Below, in pieces: positions 1 to 7,963 of a stretch of 12,189 bases of DNA; position 1 is the first letter of the stretch, and each line of letters starts with the position of its first letter. Made by a program: the position numbers and the translations under genes. The notes under the pieces are model-generated. The model did not search any database. It had not been told where the DNA came from and worked only from the letters and a program-made list of their open reading frames with translations. Source of the DNA: CAWFFV01 sp963814985. Its GTDB lineage: Bacteria; Chloroflexota; Ktedonobacteria; Ktedonobacterales; Ktedonobacteraceae. Where the stretch lies: positions 1-12,189 of the forward strand of contig CAWFFV010000074.1 in assembly GCA_963814985.1 (NCBI GenBank). The letters are read 5' to 3'.

Positions 1-27
1 AAAAAACTTAAGACTGATTGGTCTTAA
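1..27 (-). terminator. weak hairpin plus T6, possible terminator
   Basis: On the minus strand a 7-bp AT-rich stem (8-14 with 21-27, 6-nt loop) is followed by G and then six T (bases 6-1). This is the shape of a weak Rho-independent terminator for minus-strand transcription, but it lies 240 bp past the P450 stop. The stretch 28-190 shows no other gene or structure that I can support. Confidence 0.3.
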
Positions 28-191
28 ATAAAGTATAACCGATTTGATCTCGGCGTTTTGTCAAGGTGTCCATGAAACTGTTCAGACAATATCGCTGAGA
101 AACACACTCAATACTATTCGCTAATTTAGCGTGATCCTCATTCCCATCAGTAGTCAGCAAAGAAGACTATGAGACATGATTGCACTAGATA

Positions 192-221
192 GACACGCTC
201 TCGTGGCTATGAGAGCGTGTC
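192..221 (-). terminator. 11-bp hairpin downstream of the P450 remnant
   Basis: A perfect inverted repeat, 192-202 with 211-221, closes an 8-nt loop. It lies 45 bp beyond the stop of the minus-strand P450 remnant and is probably its transcription end. The T-tract on the minus side is poor, so intrinsic termination is not certain. Confidence 0.5.
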
Positions 222-265
222 CGTTCCGGCAGTTTCGCTGATATTCCCAAAACCAGCCCTGCCAC

Positions 266-1581
266 TTACCGAGCAGAGACATGCATGCGAAATTTTGACC
301 TTCCATCGGTATGCCAGTTGCACCATAGAACTGATAGATTTCCTGATCTGGCACCAATTAATGACCTGCGCAAAATGTGTGAGACCATCGCTTTGATCTC
401 GACCTGCGCAAAGTTGATGCCAATGCAGATGCGGGGACCTCCACCAGAACCGACGAGCGCATAGGGATGCTTTTTGTGCTCTTCACGCCGGTGGGGCGGA
501 GCGGATCCGGATCAAACGCCGTTGGATTTGCAAAAAGGTCTGGTAGCATATGGGAGGCCACGATAAAATAGAATGCCGAGCGTTCCCTGCGGAACGTGAT
601 AGTCGTTGAAGACAAAGTCTTCGACTACGCCGCGTGGCCCGTTGGCAACTGGTTGGATAGAGCCGTTCGGCTTCGCTGAGTGCAGGGTTGAGCACCTTCA
701 AGTGCTTGATATCTTCCAGGTCAGGATCAGCTTTCGTACCAAGTATGGTAGCCTGTTCATCGAGGACACGCTCAGCATAGTCAGGATGCTGATTCAACAG
801 GTAGAGGAGCCATGCGCTTAAGCTGGTTGAGGTTTCATGACCTGCGACAAGCAGAATGTTCACATGTGCAATCAGCTGTTCATCACTCATAGCCTGACCT
901 TGCTAGTCGCGAGCCTCGACCAGCATCCCAAAGATATCATCGGTGGGATATCTACGCCGTTCCTCTATTTTGGGTAGGAGCAGGCTGCGCAGTTCACCCT
1001 TGAGTTGAGTGAGTTGCTGATCGAAGTCTTCCTCTGATGTAGCTACACGTGGTAGCATGAGAATGCGTAGAAAGAGTTCACGGAAGTAATGTACCTCTGG
1101 TCCAGCCTTGAGACCTGTGAGTGCCTCGGCGGCTACATCGAAGGTGATCTTGCGCGCCTCTTCAGTAGAGAGATCAATTTCACTGGTCTCTGAGCAGGCA
1201 GCAACACGTTGACGAATAATAAATGATTCATAAAAAACGAGTAGCGATCCATATAGCCCACAGTGAAAGCCGGGTTCATCATCTTGCGATGTGTGCGCGT
1301 GCTCTGCACCATCCATAGTGAGCAGACCTCGACCAAAAAGCCCGCCACTGCAAAAACGTTGCCCCAACCAATGTCATAAAGAAGCTCTACCATTCACCAG
1401 CACAAAGCAATTGCGCTCCAGACCGACCAGATAAACAAGTTCATTATTGTCTAAGTAGGATGCTCTGAAAATTGGCCCATACTGTTTATAGGCCTCTGTC
1501 AACAGTGGGCCAAGGCACTTTGATAATCATCGGGCCAGGTGACAACAGGAATAGCCTCTGGTAAGGACGAATTTAAAGCAT
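266..1581 (-). pseudogene. cytochrome P450, broken by many frameshifts and a stop
   Basis: Remnant of a bacterial cytochrome P450 (heme-thiolate mono-oxygenase). Reading across frames gives a near full-length protein of about 440 residues: an N-terminus after ATG 1579-1581, which has a good AAGGAGAAG ribosome site; YGPIFRASYLDNNELVYLVG near 1470; the C-helix region WMVQSTRTHRKMMNPAF; the I-helix oxygen-binding motif AGHETST at 825-845; the K-helix ExxR (EAER) near 670; and the heme-ligand motif GGGPRICIG with its Cys codon at 425-427. The end, FRMHVSAR and a stop at 266-268, is also P450-like. The Phe normally starting the heme motif reads as Ser. At least seven frame changes and an in-frame TAG (903-905) interrupt it, one frame change being only two codons after the start. 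It begins 21 bp after the epimerase remnant, so the two were one operon. The substrate cannot be told; the subfamily is not assigned. Confidence 0.88.
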
Positions 1582-1602
1582 AACAACTTCTCCTTATAGT
1601 TT

Positions 1603-2600
1603 TCAGGCAGGGATATAGCGATTGTTCCGGTAGAGTCCAACCTCGTCACGCATGGTCTCCTCAAAGGGGCGGAATCTAGCTGCCCGTTCTCGTACGGCTT
1701 TATTTGAGAAGCGACCGTATGCTTGAGATGCAGAGACAGTGGATACAAGCAGCGTGAGACAACTGCCACTGACCGGTAATTCGTCCTAGAAACTCGGCTC
1801 CTGCTGCATAAGCCAGAATAAGAGCATAAGGAATGTGGAGTCTGGGTGCGGGAACGCCCGACGTCCGTTCCAGGCTCTTGAGGATATCCGGCATCAAGAT
1901 ATAGTTCCCACCTACAATATAGCGCTCTCCGCTCTTACCTTTGTCTACGGCAGCAAGCATAGCCTGTGCGACATCACGTGCATCTACAGTACTTAGCCCG
2001 CCATCAATAATTCCTGGTATTTTGCGTGAAGAAACCCCAGCAGTGGCGACCAGTACTGGTTGGTCCACTATCTCCCGGCCCCAACATCGCAGTTGGCAAA
2101 ATGAGCACAACTGGCAACGTATGCGTCCTGAGAAAAGTTGCGATAGCCTCTTCAGCAGAAAAACTCTTGGAGTTCAAGTTTATCATTTGTCAGCATGAAC
2201 ATGCGACTCATCTCCGGGAGCATGATCCGGTTTGCTGTTAATGACACCAGACGAACTAACATAGATGACTTTCTTGATACCTTGCTTTTCGGCCTCTGCC
2301 AGCAACTCTATTGTTCCTTTGATGTTGACCTGCTCAAGCATCTTCCAATAATTGTACGGGCTGATAATAGTCACGGAAGGAGGCCGCTGCGTGGAAGAGG
2401 ATATCACACCCCCTCTAACTGGGCTGCAAAGCCCTCAACATTCTGCATATCACCCGTCACGATTGTCACAGGCAGACCCGTAAATAACGTTTCAGCTTTC
2501 TGACGAGAGGCCAGCGCCTGACCTTCATCACCCTGATCGATGAAAGATGAACGAGATTATAGCCGAGCAGTCCTGTACTGCCGGTTACGAATACTTGCAT
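1603..2600 (-). pseudogene. NAD-dependent epimerase/reductase (extended SDR), frameshifted
   Basis: Remnant of an extended short-chain dehydrogenase of the dihydroflavonol-reductase/HpnA-like group. It starts at ATG 2598-2600 with GAAAGGAAC as ribosome site. The N-terminus MQVFVTGSTGLLGYNLV carries the TGxxGxxG nucleotide-binding loop. Later, in shifting frames, come ILFHAAASFRDYY, YWKMLEQVNIKGTIELLAEA, VIYVSSSGVI, PVVLILPTAMLGPGDSG, the STVDARDVAQAMLAAV stretch, SGERYIVGGNYILMPDIL, and a C-terminus FRPFEETMRDEVGLYRNN ending at 1603. About 330 residues are restored, normal for the family. At least six frame changes are needed, with both insertions and deletions. Where the catalytic YxxxK should follow, I read NLNSKSFSAEEA with no clear Tyr. 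It is the first gene of the unit with the P450; a P450 plus SDR pair suggests a lost oxidation pathway, which is inference. Confidence 0.85.
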
Positions 2601-2618
2601 AAGTTGTTCCTTTCTTTG

Positions 2619-2641
2619 TTATGAATGAAGTTCATTCATAA
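2619..2641. promoter_or_regulatory. perfect 23-bp palindrome, TetR-type operator
   Basis: Two 11-bp arms (TTATGAATGAA and its complement) flank a single central G. It lies 18 bp upstream of the epimerase start codon, a usual place for a repressor site. The half-site TGAATGA matches that known for TetR-family regulators of the Bacillus FadR kind, though here with a spacing of three rather than four bases. No TetR gene is present in the window. Confidence 0.6.
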
Positions 2642-2816
2642 ACCTTAAAAATAACTACGTCATAAAAATATGAAAGTTGCAGAAAAAAGCAGTACAAAAC
2701 AGGACACACTGGAGTACGCAAGAGCAAGCACACAAAAACGGGTAATGGTTACGGCTTATGATATATTCGACGGGCTTTCAGGGAAAAGATATTTACAAAA
2801 ATGAGAGGAGATAGCC

Positions 2817-3297
2817 ATGATCAAAAATGCTAATCACGAACGACCGTTGCTGCGTTTTACGCTTTCCTCTTCCAGATCCTTGGCCTGTTCTCATTCTTTC
2901 AGGTATTCTCTGGTTTGGTTTTGATTGGTTGAGTGAAGTGTGGCCGACGTTTGGTATCCCTTTTCGTCAGGTTTTTCATAATGCTCATGATCATTTTATT
3001 GGGCACACAGTCTTCTTCTTTATCATAGGTATGCTTATTCTCAGTATGGTGCCAGTATTGAGTCGTCGACTTCACTGGTCCTGTGTTGGGTCTGATCCTG
3101 GCAGCATTGGTGCAAGAAGCGGTGGGGGCATATTTTCCGTGGTGAGCTTCCAACGTTCACTGATTTCAATGCTTTTCGCCGGCGATGCACTTGGGGGAAT
3201 GAGTGCATGGCTGCTGTGGTTCGCTGTACAGTTCCTTTTAGGCTATATGAAAAAGAAATCTGCTGCGAAATCGTTATCCAACGCGAATTCTGATTGA
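2817..3297 (+). pseudogene. small integral membrane protein, frameshifted
   Basis: Plus-strand gene divergent from the epimerase. The start ATG 2817-2819 has a strong ribosome site (GAGAGGAG, 6-nt spacing) and reads MIKNANHERPLLRF before the frame moves. The longest open piece (2827-3297) then gives the membrane segment PVLILSGILWFGFDWL, a His-rich stretch HNAHDHFIGH, and TVFFFIIGMLILSMVPVL. After about 3065 the plausible membrane reading TGPVLGLILAALVQEAVGAY is in another frame, GELPTFTDFNAF in a third, and AGDALGGMSAWLLWFAVQFL returns to the first, ending with a Lys-rich tail. Restored, it is about 160 residues with four membrane helices. The family is not recognised and no function is proposed. 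Three frame changes make the product non-functional as written. A terminator hairpin follows 15 bp after the stop. Confidence 0.6.
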
Positions 3298-3312
3298 AGC
3301 CCACTGAGATCA

Positions 3313-3354
3313 AACATTGGGATGCATGAAGGGTACTAATCGCATCCCAATGTT
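3313..3354. terminator. 13-bp hairpin between convergent genes
   Basis: A perfect 13-bp stem (3313-3325 with 3342-3354) with a 16-nt loop fills the gap between the stops of the plus-strand membrane gene (3297) and the minus-strand jellyroll gene (3363). Its position fits a bidirectional terminator. T-tracts are short on both sides. Confidence 0.6.
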
Positions 3355-3362
3355 GCTCACTT

Positions 3363-4396
3363 TTATAATTTCCACACCTTGAGACCGCTGTATGTTACCT
3401 CGGCCACAGCATCCCCTGAACCCATCTGGACACCGATTTGACCTCTTTGCTGTTTGCTATCCGTCACCGAAACTAGATAGACTCCGTTGACAAAGACATC
3501 AATCTTGTTCCCTTTCGCCTGAACATCAATGCGGTTCGATTGGTTCAATCCCTGATGGAAGCTGAGACATTGTCCAGCTCCTAATGGAATTTGCGAGTAT
3601 GATTTGACATTGGCATAAAGATAATAGCTCCCGTCTTGACGAAAACTCAGAGCATATGCCGATGGGGGGTCCTGGCCATCATAGCGGAACATGATGCCAG
3701 CACCACGACTTGCCCCATTCACACCCTGTACAATTGTCATGTTGATCTCATAGATAAAATCGCTGAAGATTGTACTCTTGGCGTTTGTAGTGCACCCTCC
3801 ACCTAAGTGCGCTGGCGATTTGACATCATAGACCCCATTGACAAAGTTACATGTAATGTACGACTGATTTACAACATCCCACGGTCTTTTGGGCTCGGAC
3901 CAGTCATCGGATCATTCAGAAACGGTGCTCCGGGGAGAGAGAGTGTTGGAATAGCAGTTGCAGATGTCTCTGTTGGAGTTGGAACAGTCGGAGAGGTCAC
4001 AGGGGAATGCATGGCAGTAACCGTCGAGGTGATCGTTGTTTTTGGTGTAGGCGTTGGAGTTTCTCCAACAAGGCTACGAGAGCTATTCACGAGGAGGATG
4101 ATATTTCCCGAGAGTGAAAGCAAGAGCAGTACACAGAGGGCAACCGCCATTCTACTACTGACCATTTGTGGGAGTTTGATTGTCCCAAGTGACGGCCTGA
4201 AGGAGAATGCCTGAAGCACAGCAAAGAAGAGTCCTGCAACGGTAACGATACCACTAAAAATGTCGAGTGGAATTGAAGCATGGTTCGAAAAAAGGATGAT
4301 AAGGATGACCTGGACGAGTGTAAGGAGAATGAAAAAACCAATTAGAAGCCAGCTACGCGTTACATGTTTCGGATCTGGTGTCCCTGATGTGCTCAT
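3363..4396 (-). pseudogene. membrane-anchored jellyroll-like protein with one frameshift
   Basis: One gene in two frames. The first part (start ATG 4394-4396, chosen because GAGAAGGG lies upstream; an ATG at 4426 lacks a site) has three predicted helices at residues about 16-36, 43-62 and 83-103. A Thr/Pro/Ser-rich linker follows (about 111-157), then SLPGAPFLNDPMTGPSPKDR. At 3878-3882 one base is missing: the frame ends at TAA, while the next frame continues DVVNQSYITCNFVNGVYDV into GAGIMFRYDGQDPPSAYAL, YYLYANVKSY, IDVFVNGVYLVSVTD and GLKVWKL. Adding a T would give DRWDVV, natural for the join. The C-terminal ~180 residues look like a LamG/concanavalin-type beta-sandwich, often found as secreted domains in Ktedonobacteria. 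Restored length is about 344 residues. Likely a surface protein binding carbohydrate or another polymer; this is inference. The lesion may be a sequencing error. Confidence 0.65.
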
Positions 4397-4605
4397 AGAG
4401 AGATATCCCTTCTCTAAAAAAGTCATACATTATTAGAACGCACAGAACACAGAAAATTAGTAGTCAAATATTATTGTGAGCTTCGATAAATTAAGTTGAT
4501 TAGTAATACATCGCTGGAAACTTTTTCATGTGATTGCAACAAACCACTCTGGTAGAATAAATGCTACTCAGGTTTGCTCACCACCTGCGGGTGTCTCGCT
4601 CTCGT

Positions 4606-4680
4606 TTTTATGTGGGTTTTGTCGCCCATGACAGAGGTTGCGACGCAACCTCTGTCATGGGCGACAAAACCCACATAAAA
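4606..4680. repeat. perfect 75-nt palindrome, candidate bio operon terminator
   Basis: The left arm 4606-4642 is the exact reverse complement of 4644-4680, leaving one central base (4643): a 37-bp perfect stem. It lies 102 bp downstream of the restored bioB stop and 210 bp upstream of the jellyroll gene start, in a 385-bp stretch without genes. It could end transcription of the bio operon. It is far longer and more perfect than a normal terminator stem, so a mobile or recombinational origin is also possible. Confidence 0.8.
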
Positions 4681-4690
4681 CAACCTGCGA

Positions 4691-4737
4691 AGCGCCTACG
4701 GCGCTGAGGAATCAGGAAAGGGAATCTGAATAGTTAC
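4691..4737 (+). repeat. dispersed ~50-bp repeat, copy A
   Basis: Begins with a small hairpin (AGCGCC-TAC-GGCGCT), followed by GAGGAATCAGG, AAAGGG, AATCTG and ending GTTAC. Copy B at 11383-11432 on the minus strand has the same order of parts with small indels. The hairpin with flanking conserved bases resembles an end of an IS200/IS605-type or REP-like element, but no transposase is nearby. Confidence 0.5.
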
Positions 4738-4781
4738 ATTAAAAGAGCAAAAGAACGTGTTTGTCCGCTACGCAGTGCGTT

Positions 4782-5787
4782 TCAGCTTGAGGCTTCTGCT
4801 GGTTGTGCTACTGCCTCTGCGTGCTCCTGAATTTCAAAGCCCAGATCCTCTATCATCTGCCAGGTCCTTGATAATCTTGCCCCTGGGTGGTCAAATATCC
4901 CGAAACAAATACCGAATTGGCCGGGTACAAAGCCAGTGGTTGCAGTGAGCGCAGGTGTACTTCACGTCCCGCAGAGACACGAATCTCCTGGGATGATTCA
5001 ATAAGCGCATCAAGCAGAGGATTTTCAGACAGTCATAAGGTTTCAAATAATTGAGACCTTCATCAGGCGTACCAGGGATAGCCAGCAAGAAGTTAACAGG
5101 AATTGATTGGGGATGTAACTCACGCAAAGCAAGCGCAACATCGATAATATCTGCTTCCGTCTCACCTTGCCCAAAGATAGCCCCGGTGCACAGTTGCAGA
5201 CCTACACGACGTGCTGCCAATAATGTGTCCACTCGATCCTGATAGGTATGTGTGGTACAAACCTGTGGGTAGTAGCGTTCACTGGTATTAAGGTTGTGAT
5301 TGAGTTGCTCAACTCCAGCATCGTAGAGACGCTGCGCTTTTTCTTCCGAAATCATACCCACAGTACAACAGACGGCAATGTCAACCTCTTCTTTAATATG
5401 GCGTACCGCGTTCGCGATGTGATCGATCTCGCGATCTGTGGCTCCACGTGTACTAATGGCAATGCAGTAGCGCAGACTGCGTGCAGCCTTGGCACGTCTG
5501 GCCCCCTCTAAGAGTTTCTGCTGGCTCACAAGGGGATATTTTTCGATATCGGCTGTCGAGATTTTGGATTGTGAGCAGTAGTGACAATCCTCTGGACACA
5601 GACCACTTTTGGCGTTGATGAGCATATGCAGGTGAACGCTTTTCCCACAAAAGTGATATCTGACCTGATAGGCAGCGTCCAATAGCTCTAAAATGCGCTG
5701 ATCCGAACAGCGTAGTATGCACTGACATTCTTCATGAGAGAGCGTTTGTCCCTCGATAGATTTGTCGGCTAAAGCCTGGAATTTCAA
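4782..5787 (-). pseudogene. bioB: biotin synthase BioB, two frameshifts in the C-terminal third
   Basis: Radical-SAM enzyme that inserts sulfur into dethiobiotin, the last biotin step. The start is TTG 5785-5787, set by AAAGGAG seven bases upstream. The [4Fe-4S]/SAM motif CPEDCHYC has Cys 64, 68 and 71. Further family blocks are DAGVEQLNHNLNTSERYY, CTGAIFGQGE and HPQSIPVNFLLAIPGTP. Near 4996 one base is missing: the frame becomes NHPRRFVSLRD and stops at 4891. The neighbouring frame gives the expected SQEIRVSAGREVHLRSLQ and LALYPANSVFVSGYLTT. A second lesion at 4863-4867 precedes WQMIEDLGFEIQEHAEAV and a TGA at 4782. Restored length is about 335 residues, normal for BioB. The truncated product loses the RVSAGRE segment that supplies the Arg ligand of the second cluster in E. 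coli BioB, so it should be inactive. It is last in the operon, 55 bp after bioD. Decay or sequencing error are both possible. Confidence 0.85.
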
Positions 5788-5842
5788 TTGTTGTCTCCTT
5801 TAGATAAAAAGACGCTCTGATGGATATCCCAGATGATGCACT

Positions 5843-6547
5843 TCAGTGAGCATAAATAGCTTCCAGCAGCCCATCAACATCGAGTTGCTCACCGAGGGAA
5901 CGCAGTACATCCAGAGTGATTTTATGGCTATAAGAAATTTCACCAAGTAGGGGGGCTTTTCCCCATCGACGAAGCGCATCCGCATTGGTCTGCACCGCAG
6001 GCTGATCAGACGGCTGTGTGTGATTTAATACGACTCCTAGCACATGACTACGCGTGCTAGCAACCGTCACGGTGAGCGTGGTGTGATTAATGGTGCCTAA
6101 GATGTTGCGTGCCACAATCAGGATTGGCAAATCTAATGTAACAGCCATATCATGCATACTAAGTTGTTGGGTCAGTGGCACTAACAATCCTCCAGCGCCC
6201 TCGACCAGCACAATATCATGTTCCGCGCAAAGCCGCTTATAGCATTGGTGAATGTGGTGCATATCAATGGTAATGCCCTCCAACTCGGCAGCTATGGCCG
6301 GTGCAAGTGGCTCTCGCAAGGTGTATGGCGTCACCAGTTCCTGTGAGGCAGCACAACCGGAAATCCGACGTAAGAAGAGGGAGTCTTGCGGTTGCAGGCG
6401 ACCATCTTCCACCGGACAGCCTGTTTCGACTGGTTTCATCACTCCCACATGCAAACCACGACTGCGTAGTACGCTGGCAAGTGCAGCAGTGACCACGGTT
6501 TTTCCAACACCTGTATCTGTTCCTGTAATGAAACAACCTTTGCTCAC
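5843..6547 (-). CDS. bioD: dethiobiotin synthetase BioD
   Basis: ATP-dependent carboxylase that closes the ureido ring of 7,8-diaminopelargonate to make dethiobiotin; cytosolic. Of 234 residues, the P-loop GTDTGVGKT is at 9-17, the substrate-binding MKPVETG follows with Lys 38, EPLAPAIAA is at 79-87, and VEGAGGLLVPL carries Glu 116 for Mg/ATP binding. Length and motif order are normal for the family and the frame is intact. The start is GTG, overlapping the bioA TGA stop as GTGA (6544-6547), with AGGAG five bases upstream, so translation is probably coupled to bioA. bioB follows after 55 bp. Confidence 0.95.
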   Translation of the reverse strand: MSKGCFITGTDTGVGKTVVTAALASVLRSRGLHVGVMKPVETGCPVEDGRLQPQDSLFLRRISGCAASQELVTPYTLREPLAPAIAAELEGITIDMHHIHQCYKRLCAEHDIVLVEGAGGLLVPLTQQLSMHDMAVTLDLPILIVARNILGTINHTTLTVTVASTRSHVLGVVLNHTQPSDQPAVQTNADALRRWGKAPLLGEISYSHKITLDVLRSLGEQLDVDGLLEAIYAH

Positions 6548-7911
6548 GCTAGCTCCTGCGCAACTATGATTATCGAGTCATATGTGACGTTCAAGAGGGT
6601 CTGTAACTCTTCCTCAGTTATCGAAAGAGGTGGCATCAGAACAAGCACATCACCAAGAGGACGAAGCATGACCCCTCTACGGCGTGCCTCTTTGATCACG
6701 CGTACTGCTACATTCTGCTGCGGTGAGAAGGGGACATGAGTGAGCTTGTCTTCGACAAGTTCGATACCAACCATAAAGCCACATTGTCTGATATCTCCCA
6801 CCAGCGGCAGCGCTCGAAAGCGCTCTAACTCCTGTGTGAGAAGAGCTATTTTGGGCTGTAGCCTCTCAAGCGTCTGATCTTGCTCAAAGAGATCGAGACT
6901 TGCCAGTGCGGCTGCACATCCTAAAGGATTACCAGTATACGTGTGACCATGGTAGAAAGTTCGCTGTTGCTCAACCGAGCCAAGGAATGCCTGATAGATT
7001 TCCTCGGTGGCCAGCGTGGCAGCAAGCGGAAGATAACCACCAGTAATACCCTTCCCCAGGGCCATCAGATCCGGTTCGATACCCTCATGCTGACTGGCAA
7101 ACATCTTGCCCGTTTTTCCAAACCCTGTTGCCACTTCATCTACGATAAAGAGGACCTTATGACGCTTCGCAATCTCCCATACGGCACGTGTATAACCAGG
7201 AGGATAGGTAATGATGCCAGCCGCGCCTTGTACCAGTGGCTCCATAACCACCGCTGCCAGCTCATTAGCATGTTCCGCGATCACGCGTTCAACCTCTTCC
7301 AGACAGGCGATATGACATGCCGGATATGAGGTATGCAAATGGCAGCGGTAGCAATATGCACACGGAGCTTGCAGGGTTGTGAACAGGAGTTGGTGATAGA
7401 CCTGCTGATACAAGTTGATACCACCAACGCTCATCGCACCCACCGTGTCACCATGATAGGCACTACGTAGTGAGAAAAATTTTGTTTTATTGGGTCTGGC
7501 AGGATCGCATTGTTGCCAATACTGAAATGCCATTTTTAGAGCTATCTCTATCGCGGCGGCCCCTGTATCCGAATAGAAAACTCTTTTCAGCTTGCCGGGA
7601 GCAATTTCGCTCAGGCGCTTGCCAAGTTCGATGGCCGATGGACGGGTTAAACCGAGGAAGGTTGTGTGGGCAACGCGCTCAAGCTGGTCCTTGATGGCCT
7701 GGTTGATCTCCTGACGTTGGTGTCCATGGACGTTGACCCATAGCGATGAGACACCATCCAGGTAGCGCTTGCCTTCACTATCAATCACATAACTGCCCTC
7801 AGCTCGCTCAATGATGATCTGTGGTTCAGCTTCCCAGTCCTGCTGCTGTGTAAAGGGATGCCAGAGATAATGTTTATCTGCTTGTTCAAGGACTTCAGAG
7901 GTATATTCCAT
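6544..7911 (-). CDS. bioA: adenosylmethionine-8-amino-7-oxononanoate aminotransferase BioA
   Basis: PLP-dependent class III aminotransferase that converts 7-keto-8-aminopelargonate to 7,8-diaminopelargonate using an amino donor, usually S-adenosylmethionine. Of 455 residues, the N-terminus has LWHPFTQQ, then LDGVSSLWVNVHGH, SAYHGDT with Tyr 152, DEVATGFGKTG with the PLP-contacting Asp 258, and GKGITGGYLPLA with the Schiff-base Lys 287; HTYTGNPLGCAAALASL follows. The cofactor-phosphate loop reads SDTGAAAIEIALK. A Cys-rich insert (Cys 184, 187, 190, 199, 203) lies between the catalytic Tyr and Asp, similar to CYRC-type inserts known in some Gram-positive BioA proteins. ATG follows GGAGAGGAAGAAG. 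It lies 52 bp after bioF and overlaps bioD by four bases. Confidence 0.95.
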   Translation of the reverse strand: MEYTSEVLEQADKHYLWHPFTQQQDWEAEPQIIIERAEGSYVIDSEGKRYLDGVSSLWVNVHGHQRQEINQAIKDQLERVAHTTFLGLTRPSAIELGKRLSEIAPGKLKRVFYSDTGAAAIEIALKMAFQYWQQCDPARPNKTKFFSLRSAYHGDTVGAMSVGGINLYQQVYHQLLFTTLQAPCAYCYRCHLHTSYPACHIACLEEVERVIAEHANELAAVVMEPLVQGAAGIITYPPGYTRAVWEIAKRHKVLFIVDEVATGFGKTGKMFASQHEGIEPDLMALGKGITGGYLPLAATLATEEIYQAFLGSVEQQRTFYHGHTYTGNPLGCAAALASLDLFEQDQTLERLQPKIALLTQELERFRALPLVGDIRQCGFMVGIELVEDKLTHVPFSPQQNVAVRVIKEARRRGVMLRPLGDVLVLMPPLSITEEELQTLLNVTYDSIIIVAQELA

Positions 7912-7963
7912 CTTCTTCCTCTCCTGTTAACATTCAGGCACACTCCACTCAGAGAGTCCTGTC

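Noticed and set aside
363..413. 12-bp direct repeat GACCTGCGCAAA in the P450 remnant
   Set aside because: Both copies fit the expected P450 coding sequence (FAQVEI and HILRR), so coincidence is enough.
266..1581. P450 near biotin genes as BioI (pimelate-forming P450)
   Set aside because: The remnant is separated from the bio operon by two unrelated genes, is paired with an epimerase and is broken. Nothing in its sequence points to BioI.
4582..4689. ACCTGCG direct repeats on either side of the palindrome as a target-site duplication
   Set aside because: Only 7 bp, not adjacent to the palindrome ends, and flanking bases differ.
7925..7932. TGTTAACA palindrome as a BirA operator
   Set aside because: It matches only part of one BirA half-site, lacks the second half-site at the usual distance and lies inside the operon just before bioA.
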